Shown here: positions 30,048 through 38,291 of the stretch, in pieces
Position numbering within the stretch: position 1 is the first letter of the stretch
Layout of the letters: every line of letters begins with the position of its first letter
Assembly: GCA_001794635.1 (NCBI GenBank)
Contig: MGKE01000015.1
Location: 1 to 44,336 of the forward strand
Origin: Candidatus Yanofskybacteria bacterium RIFCSPLOWO2_01_FULL_39_28
GTDB taxonomy: Bacteria > Patescibacteriota > Minisyncoccia > 2-02-FULL-40-12 > GWA2-44-9
Direction of reading: 5' to 3'
DNA: 44,336 nucleotides
Position numbers and translations under genes: made by a program
The notes under the pieces: generated by a model
What the model saw: the letters and a program-made list of their open reading frames with translations, nothing else
Database searches by the model: none
Told to the model about the DNA's origin: nothing

Positions 30048-31919
30048 ATGAAAACATTACAAGGTCTTAAAATTTCACTCTGCCAAATGAGGGTTGTTCC
30101 GGGAAGGCCGGACCTTAACGCCGAATATATAATCAGCGAAATTCAATTCGCTTCAAAACGAGGAGTTGATATTATTGTTTTTCCAGAACTAGCCACTTCT
30201 GGTTATGTTATCGCCGACAGATTTGAAGATGCCAGCTTTATTAACGATGTCCAATTTTTTAACCAAAAAATTGTTGAATCAGTGCCGGAAAAAATTACAG
30301 CAATTTTTGGAACAGTCATCGCCGAGTTTGATAAAAAGGGCGAAGATGGCCGTCACCGGATGCATAATGCAGCCATTATCGCCCAAGGTGGTAAGCAGCT
30401 TGGTTATGTGGTTAAGACTCTTCAGCCTCATTATCGTTATTTTGATGACGATAAGCACCTTTTTTCAGCAAGAAAAATTGCTGAAGAACAAGCTGAACTT
30501 CATCGTCAAAATAAAGACACAAGAGGAATTGAAAATTGCTCAATTCATGATTTGGCTAAAGTATACCAATTACAAACCTCTGTCGGCATTATTCCGATAG
30601 GTATTGGCGTTTGCGAAGATCTTTGGAAAGACGATTATGCTTTTAACCCGTCTAAAATTTTGGCTGAAAAGGGAGCAAAACTTCTCATTGCTCTATCTGC
30701 CTCCCCTTGGGGTTGGCAGAAAAATAGGAAACGCCACCAAGTTATCAAAAATCTTATCCAAGAAATTAAGGTTCCCATCGTTTATGTAAACAATACCGGC
30801 TGTCAGAATAATGGCGATAATGTTGTTAATTTTGACGGCGCCTCAACCGTTTATGACAATAACGGAAATATCGTCCACGAAGTTGATTCATATTTTTCTG
30901 GCGTTCAAGATGTAAATTTTGATGGCAACCTAAAACCTGTTCAATCTAAAAACCAGAACGACACAAAAGAACTTTACTTGGGCATCCGGACAGCAGTAAA
31001 AGAGATGCTGGACATGTTACCCGAGAAAAACAGAAGAGTTGTAATCGGCTTAAGCGGAGGAGTTGATTCGGCAACAATTGCTGCTTTGATGGTTGACATT
31101 TTGGGGCCGGAAAGAGTTCATCTGATAAATATGCCTTATGAATATAGTGATCCAAGTATTGTGGCTCTAGCTCAAAAAGTGGCTGACAATTTAGAAGTGC
31201 CTCTTGAAATTAAACCTATTAAAGGAATAGTTGATGCCGTATCAGCAGAAACGGGTGTAAAAAGAGGTGAATTCGCCCACCAGAACATCCAAGCCCGCGC
31301 CCGCATGGAAATACTTGCATCAGTAGCTCAGAAATTGGGCGGGGTATTTACCTGCAATGCCAACAAGGTTGAGGTTGCTTTTGGTTATGGCACTCTTGAC
31401 GGTGATATGCGTGGCTGGCTGATTCCTTTTGGCGACTTAGTTAAAAGAGAAGTCCGCCAACTGGCTCAATATTTAAATATTGAGGTATTTAAACGGGAAG
31501 TTATTCCCCAAGAATGTATTGACCAAATTCCATCAGCCGAACTTGAACAAAACCAAAAAGACCCGTTTGATTACGGCTATCCAACCAAACGCGGCTATCA
31601 CGATGAATGGGTCAGAGCTGTTACGGAATTCCGCTGGAATCCGGAAAAGTTTTTGGAAATGTATCTGGATGGAAAATTAGAAAAAGAATTAATGCTTGAA
31701 CCGGGCACATTAAACCGCCTCTTCCCTACTCCTGAAAAATTTATTGCCGATTTAGAAAAATGCTGGAGAATGTTCAATAATTCGTTCTTCAAAAGAGTCC
31801 AAGCCCCACCGATAGTTATTGTTTCCCGCCGAGCCTTCGGCCGAGATCTGGAAGAATCAATGTTATCAGTCCACTTTACCAATTGTTATCTGGAACTAAA
31901 GAAAAGAGCTCTCAATTGA
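30048..31919 (+). CDS. nadE: Glutamine-dependent NAD synthetase
   Basis: 623 aa from ATG at 30048 with CGGAGA upstream; an earlier TTG (30018) is not needed. N-terminal nitrilase-type glutaminase (catalytic Glu in VFPELATSGY, Lys in VVKTLQPHYRYFDDDKHLF, Cys in IGVCEDLW) feeds ammonia to the C-terminal synthetase (P-loop IGLSGGVDSATIAAL, YGTLDGDMRGWLIPFGD). Last step of NAD synthesis from deamido-NAD. GTGTTATA/TATAACAC half-sites lie in its 5' region at about 29997-30035. Confidence 0.95.
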   Translation: MKTLQGLKISLCQMRVVPGRPDLNAEYIISEIQFASKRGVDIIVFPELATSGYVIADRFEDASFINDVQFFNQKIVESVPEKITAIFGTVIAEFDKKGEDGRHRMHNAAIIAQGGKQLGYVVKTLQPHYRYFDDDKHLFSARKIAEEQAELHRQNKDTRGIENCSIHDLAKVYQLQTSVGIIPIGIGVCEDLWKDDYAFNPSKILAEKGAKLLIALSASPWGWQKNRKRHQVIKNLIQEIKVPIVYVNNTGCQNNGDNVVNFDGASTVYDNNGNIVHEVDSYFSGVQDVNFDGNLKPVQSKNQNDTKELYLGIRTAVKEMLDMLPEKNRRVVIGLSGGVDSATIAALMVDILGPERVHLINMPYEYSDPSIVALAQKVADNLEVPLEIKPIKGIVDAVSAETGVKRGEFAHQNIQARARMEILASVAQKLGGVFTCNANKVEVAFGYGTLDGDMRGWLIPFGDLVKREVRQLAQYLNIEVFKREVIPQECIDQIPSAELEQNQKDPFDYGYPTKRGYHDEWVRAVTEFRWNPEKFLEMYLDGKLEKELMLEPGTLNRLFPTPEKFIADLEKCWRMFNNSFFKRVQAPPIVIVSRRAFGRDLEESMLSVHFTNCYLELKKRALN

Positions 31920-31928
31920 GAGCTCTTT
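31903..31928. terminator. Perfect palindrome shared by nadE and the adenylyltransferase gene
   Basis: 26-bp palindrome built on GAGCTCTC-AATT-GAGAGCTC with A/T runs at both sides; contains the nadE stop and abuts the stop of the convergent gene. Bidirectional terminator. Confidence 0.88.
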
Positions 31929-32457
31929 AAATTTTCTTAAACTTCTCCCACTTTTCAGAGAAACATTGTTTGATTTCTTCAATCACAAGAGGGTTAACCA
32001 ATCCATCTATGGGCCTTTTCTCAATAAGAGCATCTCTGACTTTAGTGGCTGAAATTTCGGGAGTCGTTCCATCAAAACGATTCATGATTTCAACCTTTCG
32101 ATTGAAACGATAGAAAAAATCTATATCTTGCCGGGATCCGCCGTAAAAGACAACATCTTTCGGATTCATTCCAGACACGGAAAGTATATCGTCTAAAGCA
32201 GTCATCCACACGGCATCATCATGATAATCTGGAAGGCCGACGAGTTTAAGACCAGGAAAAATTTTTGATAAAAATTGCCGTCTTTCAGTATAAGAGAAGA
32301 AGTGTAAAACACTGACCAGGTGGTTTGAGCTGCCAATAATAACCAGGCAGTTATCAATGCCGAAATTATCAATCATGGACCGGATTACTTTTTCATGCCC
32401 GATATGCACCGGACAAAACCTGCCGACAATAACTGCTTTGGTTTTGCTCTTGTTCAT
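31927..32457 (-). CDS. NMN/NaMN adenylyltransferase (NadM/NadR type)
   Basis: 176 aa. Nucleotidyltransferase of the HxGH class: VGRFCPVHIGHEKVI at the start and ISATKVRDALIEK near residue 139. Makes (deamido-)NAD from the mononucleotide and ATP. Sequence is nearer to the NadM/NadR group than to NadD. Convergent with nadE. Upstream is an inverted repeat TTGACAAAA/TTTTGTCAA (32467-32491). Confidence 0.88.
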   Translation of the reverse strand: MNKSKTKAVIVGRFCPVHIGHEKVIRSMIDNFGIDNCLVIIGSSNHLVSVLHFFSYTERRQFLSKIFPGLKLVGLPDYHDDAVWMTALDDILSVSGMNPKDVVFYGGSRQDIDFFYRFNRKVEIMNRFDGTTPEISATKVRDALIEKRPIDGLVNPLVIEEIKQCFSEKWEKFKKI

Positions 32458-32501
32458 TTAATTATTTTGACAAAACTTGGCTTTTTGTCAAAAATAAATA
32501 A

Positions 32502-32522
32502 AAGGAGCATGCACTGCTCCTT
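32502..32522 (-). terminator. Intrinsic terminator
   Basis: AAGGAGCA/TGCTCCTT stem with TTTTATTTATTTTT on the minus strand, overlapping the stop of the 105-aa gene. Confidence 0.85.
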
Positions 32523-32838
32523 AGGATAGCTTTCTGATAAATTCTAAATCATTGGGAATATCTACGGCTGGACCCAGAATTAAGCCGGAAATTATAAAGA
32601 ACTTGGCAACATCAGCAAATCCGTCGTATCTTTGCAGATTTCTTATTAATGAAATAATCTCAGGGTCAACATGGCTCATATGCATTGACCTAATTATCCT
32701 AACACCGTCTATTTTGGCTAATTGCTGCTCCAATAAATACAAAGACCCAAATGAAAACTCACATGAAAATTCACCATCTTTTTCAATATAAACAACGGCT
32801 ACAGTTCTTACCTCATCAAGGTCCACTACACTATTCAT
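32521..32838 (-). CDS. Hypothetical 105-aa protein
   Basis: ATG at 32838, preceded by CGGAGA; the TTG further up is not supported. The pattern (TVAVVYIEKDGEFSCEFSFG, LYLLEQQLAKIDGVRIIRSM) suggests a small alpha/beta domain. No family recognised. Promoter TTGACT-17-TATATT on the minus strand at about 32900-32870 and own terminator, so a single-gene unit. Confidence 0.6.
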   Translation of the reverse strand: MNSVVDLDEVRTVAVVYIEKDGEFSCEFSFGSLYLLEQQLAKIDGVRIIRSMHMSHVDPEIISLIRNLQRYDGFADVAKFFIISGLILGPAVDIPNDLEFIRKLS

Positions 32839-32985
32839 TTTCAATCTCCGCTTGTTTTCTAGTGTCAATAATATATATCAAACTTATCCTAAAGTCAAAA
32901 AACGTTTTTACCAAATAAATTTATCAGATTGTCAAAAAGTAATAAGTGTGGTATTGTAATGCAAATTGTTTTTTGAAAACAGCCA

Positions 32986-34377
32986 ATGATACCACTAGTA
33001 GAGCTAGCCTTAAGCGACCGGAGGAAAAGACTAAAATCAATTTTAGACACTTCCCCGGCAGATCTAACTGAATTACACACCGAGTTATCTAACTTCTTAT
33101 TAGACGAGGAAAATATAAGAATTATACTTTATCTTCCTTTCAACCTTCTCCCTTCTCCGGGAACAACTTTTGCGGATATTTATTTGAAGAGTTGGAAAAA
33201 ATTACTTACTGCAAATGAAAACGACCTCCGGACAAACTTTGTGGATGGGGATGTGCTCGAGCCAGAACTAGGAGAAAATCCCCGAGTCAGAAAAGCAGCC
33301 CACTTAATTCCAAAGTTGGTTGATAAGGGTCTCTTGTCACCATCGGATGTTGTTTCTTTATTTACAGATTCAAAAGGTGATAAAATCCTCCATGATAGTA
33401 TTGCAGACACCCTTCCAATTCTTGCTTGTTTGGGATTGGTAAGATCTGATTTAGTAAAAGCTCAAACCAAACCAGCCAAACCGACCTGTCCACCTAATTT
33501 AAAAGCCAGGATTGCCTGGGAAGATCAAGAAAGAAAAAATAAAAAGATTATAGAATTTACCGATAGATCATTTGCATATGCAAAATATTTTTTGGAACTT
33601 TTTACCCTAATTTGGGGAAAAAGTAATTTAGAAACCAGGGAGGATTTGGCCACCATATTATTTCACTGGTTATCAATGGGGGTTATTAAAGAAAGTGATC
33701 TTAAAGTATTTAACCTTAAACGTCCCGATCTTGAATCAACCCAAAACGATGACATTACAAAAGAAGTTGATGATTTAAATGAAAAAATTAAGTCAAACGA
33801 AGAGTTATTTAGAATTCTATATCCCGTAGGGATAGCATTCGGTTCTCGCGTTAAGGGTTATGCTAAATTAACGGCCGATCTGGATATTGCGGTTTTTGTC
33901 AGGCCAGGCGTTCCCTGGACTGAAAAAAGTAAAATTTATAAAACATTGGGCAAGGTAACTGAGTTTTGGCTAGAAGAAAAAGATAATGATCTTGTTGTTC
34001 GCTCTATGCCTCTTGAAGAAAATAACGTAGCCGAAAAAGACTGGATCCACATTCCTCTTCAAGGAATATGGCTGGGTGAACCTAGCCAGATTAGATATCT
34101 GCAGCAAAAATTCCTTCCCCGATATCTAAACAGCACGAACAGAACAGAACGAACAACCTGGTTAAGGCAATTAGAGCTTGAGGCGCTACAATATCGCTTG
34201 ATGCATAAGGGCTATGCACGTTTTTACCCAGTTAACACGGCCGACACAGCAACGGCTAAATATTCATATCTGATTGATTCGGACAGTGTTTTTTGGGACT
34301 CGGGATACAGATTACTGGCAACTAAATTATTTATCTCCCGGGTATTTTTACCAAAAATGAAAGATTTAGAAAAATAA
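32986..34377 (+). CDS. Nucleotidyltransferase-fold protein
   Basis: 463 aa. The C-terminal half has the polymerase-beta-type nucleotidyltransferase signature GIAFGSRVKGYAKLTADLDIAV (G-S then D-x-D, about residues 281-302) and helical regions after it. The N-terminal ~260 residues are helical and unlike anything I know. MNT-type enzymes transfer a nucleotide to protein, RNA or a drug. A possible promoter (TTGTCA-17-TATTGT) precedes it. Lies between the NAD genes and the AAA+/vWA cluster, so it could belong to either. Confidence 0.65.
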   Translation: MIPLVELALSDRRKRLKSILDTSPADLTELHTELSNFLLDEENIRIILYLPFNLLPSPGTTFADIYLKSWKKLLTANENDLRTNFVDGDVLEPELGENPRVRKAAHLIPKLVDKGLLSPSDVVSLFTDSKGDKILHDSIADTLPILACLGLVRSDLVKAQTKPAKPTCPPNLKARIAWEDQERKNKKIIEFTDRSFAYAKYFLELFTLIWGKSNLETREDLATILFHWLSMGVIKESDLKVFNLKRPDLESTQNDDITKEVDDLNEKIKSNEELFRILYPVGIAFGSRVKGYAKLTADLDIAVFVRPGVPWTEKSKIYKTLGKVTEFWLEEKDNDLVVRSMPLEENNVAEKDWIHIPLQGIWLGEPSQIRYLQQKFLPRYLNSTNRTERTTWLRQLELEALQYRLMHKGYARFYPVNTADTATAKYSYLIDSDSVFWDSGYRLLATKLFISRVFLPKMKDLEK

Positions 34378-34383
34378 ACAAAA

Positions 34384-34416
34384 AGGGCAGTACCGTTAAA
34401 CGGTCTGCCCTGTTTT
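34384..34416. terminator. Bidirectional terminator
   Basis: AGGGCAG-ACCGT / ACGGT-CTGCCCT stem followed by TTTTT on plus; shared with the convergent PurA-like gene. Confidence 0.88.
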
Positions 34417-35840
34417 TATTGTAAAATTCCCAGATCAATTTGATATTTCAGTTCAATGCAATCTTTATTCATCGGTCCGGTTGACACAGCATAAACGGGT
34501 ATATTTAATTCATCTCTAATAAACTGGAAGCCGATAAAGAGAGGATCTGTTATTTTTAATACTTCTATGTTTGGAAAACATTGGTAAAGAAACCGGCCAA
34601 GTTCTTCCTGACGTTCAATCTGTAATCTACCACTACTATCAGAAACTTTAATACCGATAATCTCATCCGTACTATTTTGCAAAAAGAAATCAGAAATAAA
34701 AAATGGGTTAATATGTGGATCACTATAAGACCTGCAGACTTCCCATCTTCCGAGAGATTGGATTCTGTCTACACAGGTAACCACCAGGCCATCAAGTTGG
34801 CCTTTGCAAACTTCCACAGCATATTTTGCCAATACCACATCAAAGCAACCTACTCGGAAATTACCCTGCCACTGATGATTTTGATTACTTGGGTCTGGTA
34901 AACATCTCGTTAATTCAGTTGACTCAGTAACGAACGGGCCTCCGCCATGGCGAGTGTGATATGCCCGCAATACGCCCAGACTAGTAACCTCGCCGTCGTA
35001 GTCACATTCTTTAAGCAACGAAAGCGCTGTTTCGGGAATAGTTCTGACCTTAGTCGTATACGGATGAAAGCCGTAAAAGCGATCCAGAAGCACACCTTGA
35101 GAACCTTCAAAAATAACTGTTCCAGATCGGCCAAGAATTTTTTCAGCAACATAACTTGTATCAACAATACCTACTAAAGAAGCTATCTCTATGAACCAAC
35201 TAAGAGCCCACTCTATAGTTTTCTCACTCTGAAGATTAGCTGCTTCAAAATGTGCTCTGTCCCGAAGAGTTTCTGGTAATTTATCAATGCGACTGATAAT
35301 TTCTTCCAGTTCCAATATTTTTCTTTTTTGAATTGATTCGAGTTTATCTTTCAGGTTTGGCTGATAAAGATCTTTGGCCCTGATCGCTTCTTCGGGAAAA
35401 GCTTCGGCATCCAAAACAGTCTCGCCCACACCAACTCCGACAGAGCCATATCTTTTATCACTTCTGGAAAGCTCCTTCAAACGATTAGCAATGGCATGAA
35501 ACGGTGTAATTACCAAAGCATCTTCATGAATTGTTATCTTGTCAAAGATGTCTCTGATACCATGTTCTTTTTGCAAAGACCGTCCTTCAGAGATTATGGC
35601 ATAAGGATCAATGACCATATTCTTAGACAAATGTGTTCTTGCTCCGGCAAGAGTTCCACTCCCAAACTGAGCATGGACATGTTCATGTCCGTCTGAAGTT
35701 ACAACTCTATGCATCGCCTGGGGTCCACCCGTTCTTATTACCGTATGAGCTTTGTGTTTTGAAGAAAGCCAGAGAGTTACCTTGCCTTTTCCTTCGTCAC
35801 CATAGCCAAGTCCCGTTATAACAAAAGCTTTTTTGCTCAC
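34416..35840 (-). CDS. Divergent adenylosuccinate-synthetase-like enzyme
   Basis: 474 aa from GTG at 35840 with AAAGGAGG upstream. PurA fold: N-terminal GDEGKGKVTLWL keeps the catalytic Asp, QAMHRV keeps the His of the usual NAGH, FEGSQGVLLD and YHTRHGGGPF match PurA. The IMP-phosphate loop (usually TTGRGIGP) reads GSVGVGVGE, HGTYPYVTSS reads YGFHPYTTKV, and the C-terminal STGP motif is followed by MN not xR. So GTP-dependent aspartate (or similar) ligation is likely, but the base substrate may not be IMP. It is the last gene of the AAA+/vWA cluster. A terminator separates it from the gene before. Confidence 0.72.
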   Translation of the reverse strand: MSKKAFVITGLGYGDEGKGKVTLWLSSKHKAHTVIRTGGPQAMHRVVTSDGHEHVHAQFGSGTLAGARTHLSKNMVIDPYAIISEGRSLQKEHGIRDIFDKITIHEDALVITPFHAIANRLKELSRSDKRYGSVGVGVGETVLDAEAFPEEAIRAKDLYQPNLKDKLESIQKRKILELEEIISRIDKLPETLRDRAHFEAANLQSEKTIEWALSWFIEIASLVGIVDTSYVAEKILGRSGTVIFEGSQGVLLDRFYGFHPYTTKVRTIPETALSLLKECDYDGEVTSLGVLRAYHTRHGGGPFVTESTELTRCLPDPSNQNHQWQGNFRVGCFDVVLAKYAVEVCKGQLDGLVVTCVDRIQSLGRWEVCRSYSDPHINPFFISDFFLQNSTDEIIGIKVSDSSGRLQIERQEELGRFLYQCFPNIEVLKITDPLFIGFQFIRDELNIPVYAVSTGPMNKDCIELKYQIDLGILQ

Positions 35841-35856
35841 CCTACCTCCTTTGTTG

Positions 35857-35881
35857 AAAAAGAGCGGTCAAATGACCGCTC
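35857..35881 (-). terminator. Terminator between vWA gene 2 and the PurA-like gene
   Basis: GAGCGGTCA/TGACCGCTC stem with TTTTTC on the minus strand. Confidence 0.85.
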
Positions 35882-35897
35882 AGTCTGTCTCTGGAAG

Positions 35898-37040
35898 TTA
35901 GATCTTCCAATCCTTGCCCTTCTTGCCACTTTTCTTGCCTTCGGCTAAAGGCCGAGTTTTTTCTTTCTTTGAAACACTTGTTCCGATCGGCCAAATATCG
36001 TCACGGCCCTTGAATCGAGCGCCAGCCAAAGGAATCTTGTTGAAATTCGGATAGCTTGCCTGAAGACCGATTGGAATACCCGAAACCGCTTCAACGATCC
36101 GGGAAGACTTGCCACGATCTGACTTTGATCCGCCTAAGAACTCAACGGCATTCTGTAGATCCAGAACGCCTTCGGTAAGACCAATAATGACCGCTTGGAC
36201 TTCGGCAAGATCTTCGGTCCGAGGCAGTTTTACAACATGATCTTTTCCAAAAAGCTTGGCCCACCAATCAGTAGCATACGGATTATCATAAACCTGGAGA
36301 TAAAAAGGGTACCAATTTTTGACTAACTCACCAGCAATTTCTGAGGTTGAAGGAAGTACTTTTGTAGGATTTGAACCAAATGCCCTCTCTAACACATCGC
36401 TTCCAAAAACCTGTTCAAGAACCCTGGCATCTAATTTATCACGGCCCCTCTCATCACCAACCACAAAATAATATCCTTTTAAACCATAATCATTAATACT
36501 TAATTTGGTAAGATATACGGCCATAAAAAGTCCGAGCTGATAATCTTCAGTTGCATCTCCTCCACTTCTGTTTGGAACTAAAAGGCCCATCTGGCGTTCA
36601 ACCTCATTATCAGGTTCAAACATAGTTCGCAAATAAGGATACTGATCAACTCTATCCTGGACAATACCGGTTGCGATTTGGGTATGGTATCTTTTCAGAA
36701 CCGCGTTTTCGCCTTGAATCAAAAGATTCTGGACCTTAGGTAAAGCTTTGAACGCAAGATCAACGTTACCGCCCATTGATCCGGTTGTATCCAAATCTGA
36801 CTGAACAGGAATAGCCACTCCAAACGGCGCCACAAACTCATCGCCTTCAGGAACCAAAAGAGTATTTGAACCCCTTTTGTTTTGATCGGTGTATTTGCTC
36901 GGATCAACTAAAGGATCAAGAGCTTCACCCTGGCGAGCTCTTTCTTCACCTTTAAAAGTAGCCCTGCCAGCTCCTTTTTCTTCTGCCTCGCTTACCCTTG
37001 ACCTGTAAGTTGCATCAGACCACGAACCCTTGCTTCTCAT
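35898..37040 (-). CDS. vWA/MIDAS protein 2
   Basis: 380 aa. Charged N-terminal ~70 residues, then a von Willebrand A-type domain: MIDAS motif 1 DLDTTGSMGGN (about 82-92), a Gly/Thr metal loop near GGDATEDYQ and an acidic strand end FVVGDERG. It is a paralog of the 345-aa vWA protein at 38292: both have LPK after MIDAS 1, a GG-x(4-6) second loop, then FG and a KLP/HLP-D region, and both end in a Lys-rich tail closing in WKI (here KKGKDWKI). No membrane segment. Two promoters lie upstream, one overlapping the ACTTAGTGT palindrome. vWA proteins usually work with AAA+ ATPases. Confidence 0.7.
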   Translation of the reverse strand: MRSKGSWSDATYRSRVSEAEEKGAGRATFKGEERARQGEALDPLVDPSKYTDQNKRGSNTLLVPEGDEFVAPFGVAIPVQSDLDTTGSMGGNVDLAFKALPKVQNLLIQGENAVLKRYHTQIATGIVQDRVDQYPYLRTMFEPDNEVERQMGLLVPNRSGGDATEDYQLGLFMAVYLTKLSINDYGLKGYYFVVGDERGRDKLDARVLEQVFGSDVLERAFGSNPTKVLPSTSEIAGELVKNWYPFYLQVYDNPYATDWWAKLFGKDHVVKLPRTEDLAEVQAVIIGLTEGVLDLQNAVEFLGGSKSDRGKSSRIVEAVSGIPIGLQASYPNFNKIPLAGARFKGRDDIWPIGTSVSKKEKTRPLAEGKKSGKKGKDWKI

Positions 37041-37144
37041 CTTCTCTCTCCTTTGTCCTCCGAAGCTTTGTGCGTAGGAGGATTTGTTGTCAAAAAACGT
37101 GATTGGAGGTGGTCAACCTTGATGCCTCCTCAATCGGCATCAAT

Positions 37145-37173
37145 ATATTAGAACGGTTGCCTATATTTGTCAA
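37145..37173 (-). promoter_or_regulatory. Proximal promoter of vWA gene 2
   Basis: Minus strand TTGACA (37173-37168), 17 bp, TAATAT (37150-37145), with an ~100-nt leader containing GAGGAGGC and AAAGGAG motifs. Confidence 0.7.
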
Positions 37174-37200
37174 CCGTAGTTTTGGCCGACCAACTCCATT

Positions 37201-37233
37201 ACTTAGTGTATTAAAAACACTAAATAGTGTCAA
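37201..37233 (-). promoter_or_regulatory. Distal promoter of vWA gene 2 with NrtR-like operator
   Basis: Minus strand TTGACA (37233-37228), 17 bp, TACACT (37210-37205). The palindrome ACTTAGTGT-N7-ACACTAA (37201-37223) covers the -10 and spacer, and a second overlapping palindrome ACACTA-AA-TAGTGT reaches 37230. Same sequence and spacing as at nadK/nrtR (28682-28704). Confidence 0.65.
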
Positions 37234-37248
37234 CAGAACATAAAATAA

Positions 37249-37271
37249 ATCCGGATAAAAATTATCCGGAT
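37249..37271 (-). terminator. Terminator of the pyruvate-kinase-like gene
   Basis: ATCCGGATAA/TTATCCGGAT stem followed by TTATTTTATG on the minus strand. Confidence 0.75.
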
Positions 37272-37280
37272 CAAACTTGC

Positions 37281-38189
37281 TCAAAGACTGTTATTCCACT
37301 CTTTCCAGAATTTAATAGCGGCTGGAAAATGTTCTCTTGAAATACCGTCTGAGAACATAAAATCTTTATACCCAAGTGATAACATATATTCAAGGTCGGA
37401 AACATCCGCCATTGACACGCTTCCACTCTCAAGACCGATCAAAAGACGAGAAGCACAAATAGCATTGGGGTCCTTGTTAACAATCATATTCAAAGATTTG
37501 ATCATATTTAAAATTCCTATCTGAATCATTAAGTCATCACGAGCAGCCATAAGACGATATCCTTTTAATAAGGAGGCATCGTTTTGAAATACAAAATCCA
37601 AACCTGCTTGAGACTCAATTTTGAGACAAATAGTGCTTTTAGAACAATGTTTTCCCAAAGCATCCTCCAACTCCAGAATATTATTCCAGCCCTCAACAAA
37701 AGAAAGCATGAAATTAAAAACTCCATTCTGGACTGCAACATCAATATATTCATGGTCCAGCGGAAGAAGTCCGCCTTCAACCTCAAGTTTTTCAGAAAGT
37801 ATATTGACTGATTGGCCTCGACCTACTGGTGCCTTGGGTAATGGGTCAACGTATAACTTATTGCCGTCAACCACTTTTTTTAATTCACAACAGTCGTCAC
37901 CCCGGAAACAAACTTTAGCCGGCAACTTAACCTTAACCCGGTGGTTAAGCACTATCGGACCATAGGGTAGATTCGCCCACTCAATAACTCTAAGTTGCCT
38001 TCCTTTAAGATCAATCCAAACTGGTTTATTTAATGGCCGCGCTAGATTCTGTATCCTCTGTATAACCTCTCTCGGTGAATAAGCCGAACTCATTCCGGTA
38101 TTGTAACGAACTGCCCCCACACTGGGATGAGTAATAATTTCCTTAAGTAAATCTTCCTGATGGACTGGCGGAAGACTGACGATAAGCAT
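37281..38189 (-). CDS. Pyruvate-kinase-like barrel protein without C-domain
   Basis: 302 aa (pyruvate kinases are about 470). Barrel motifs in order: WIDLKGRQLRV (PK: DTKGPEIR), a shortened B domain (about 80-140), LPLDHEYIDVAVQNGVFNFMLSFVEG, CLKIESQAGLDFV (keeps the catalytic Lys and the metal-binding Glu), MAARDDL (PK: MVARGDL, metal Asp kept), and ESGSVSMADVSDLEYMLSLGYKDFMFSDG at the end. The allosteric C-terminal domain is absent. It may act on PEP, pyruvate or another 2-oxo acid. GGGAGTG ribosome-binding site; own promoter with palindrome. Third of six cluster genes. Confidence 0.68.
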   Translation of the reverse strand: MLIVSLPPVHQEDLLKEIITHPSVGAVRYNTGMSSAYSPREVIQRIQNLARPLNKPVWIDLKGRQLRVIEWANLPYGPIVLNHRVKVKLPAKVCFRGDDCCELKKVVDGNKLYVDPLPKAPVGRGQSVNILSEKLEVEGGLLPLDHEYIDVAVQNGVFNFMLSFVEGWNNILELEDALGKHCSKSTICLKIESQAGLDFVFQNDASLLKGYRLMAARDDLMIQIGILNMIKSLNMIVNKDPNAICASRLLIGLESGSVSMADVSDLEYMLSLGYKDFMFSDGISREHFPAAIKFWKEWNNSL

Positions 38190-38217
38190 AAATCACTCCC
38201 AAGTTTTCAGTGAACTT

Positions 38218-38255
38218 TTGACCAATAAATTACCATGGTTATTTAAATTGGTCAA
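38218..38255 (-). promoter_or_regulatory. Promoter with inverted repeat upstream of the pyruvate-kinase-like gene
   Basis: Minus strand TTGACC (38255-38250), 17 bp, TAATTT (38232-38227), lying inside an inverted repeat TTGACCAAT/ATTGGTCAA (38218-38226, 38247-38255). Possible operator. Confidence 0.6.
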
Positions 38256-38291
38256 TTAAAATCCGCTAGAATTACTCGCGGTTGTTTGATG

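Noticed and set aside
37090-37284. 64-codon frame on minus after the pyruvate-kinase-like gene
   Set aside because: TTG start inside the terminator hairpin and the frame runs through two promoters and the operator.
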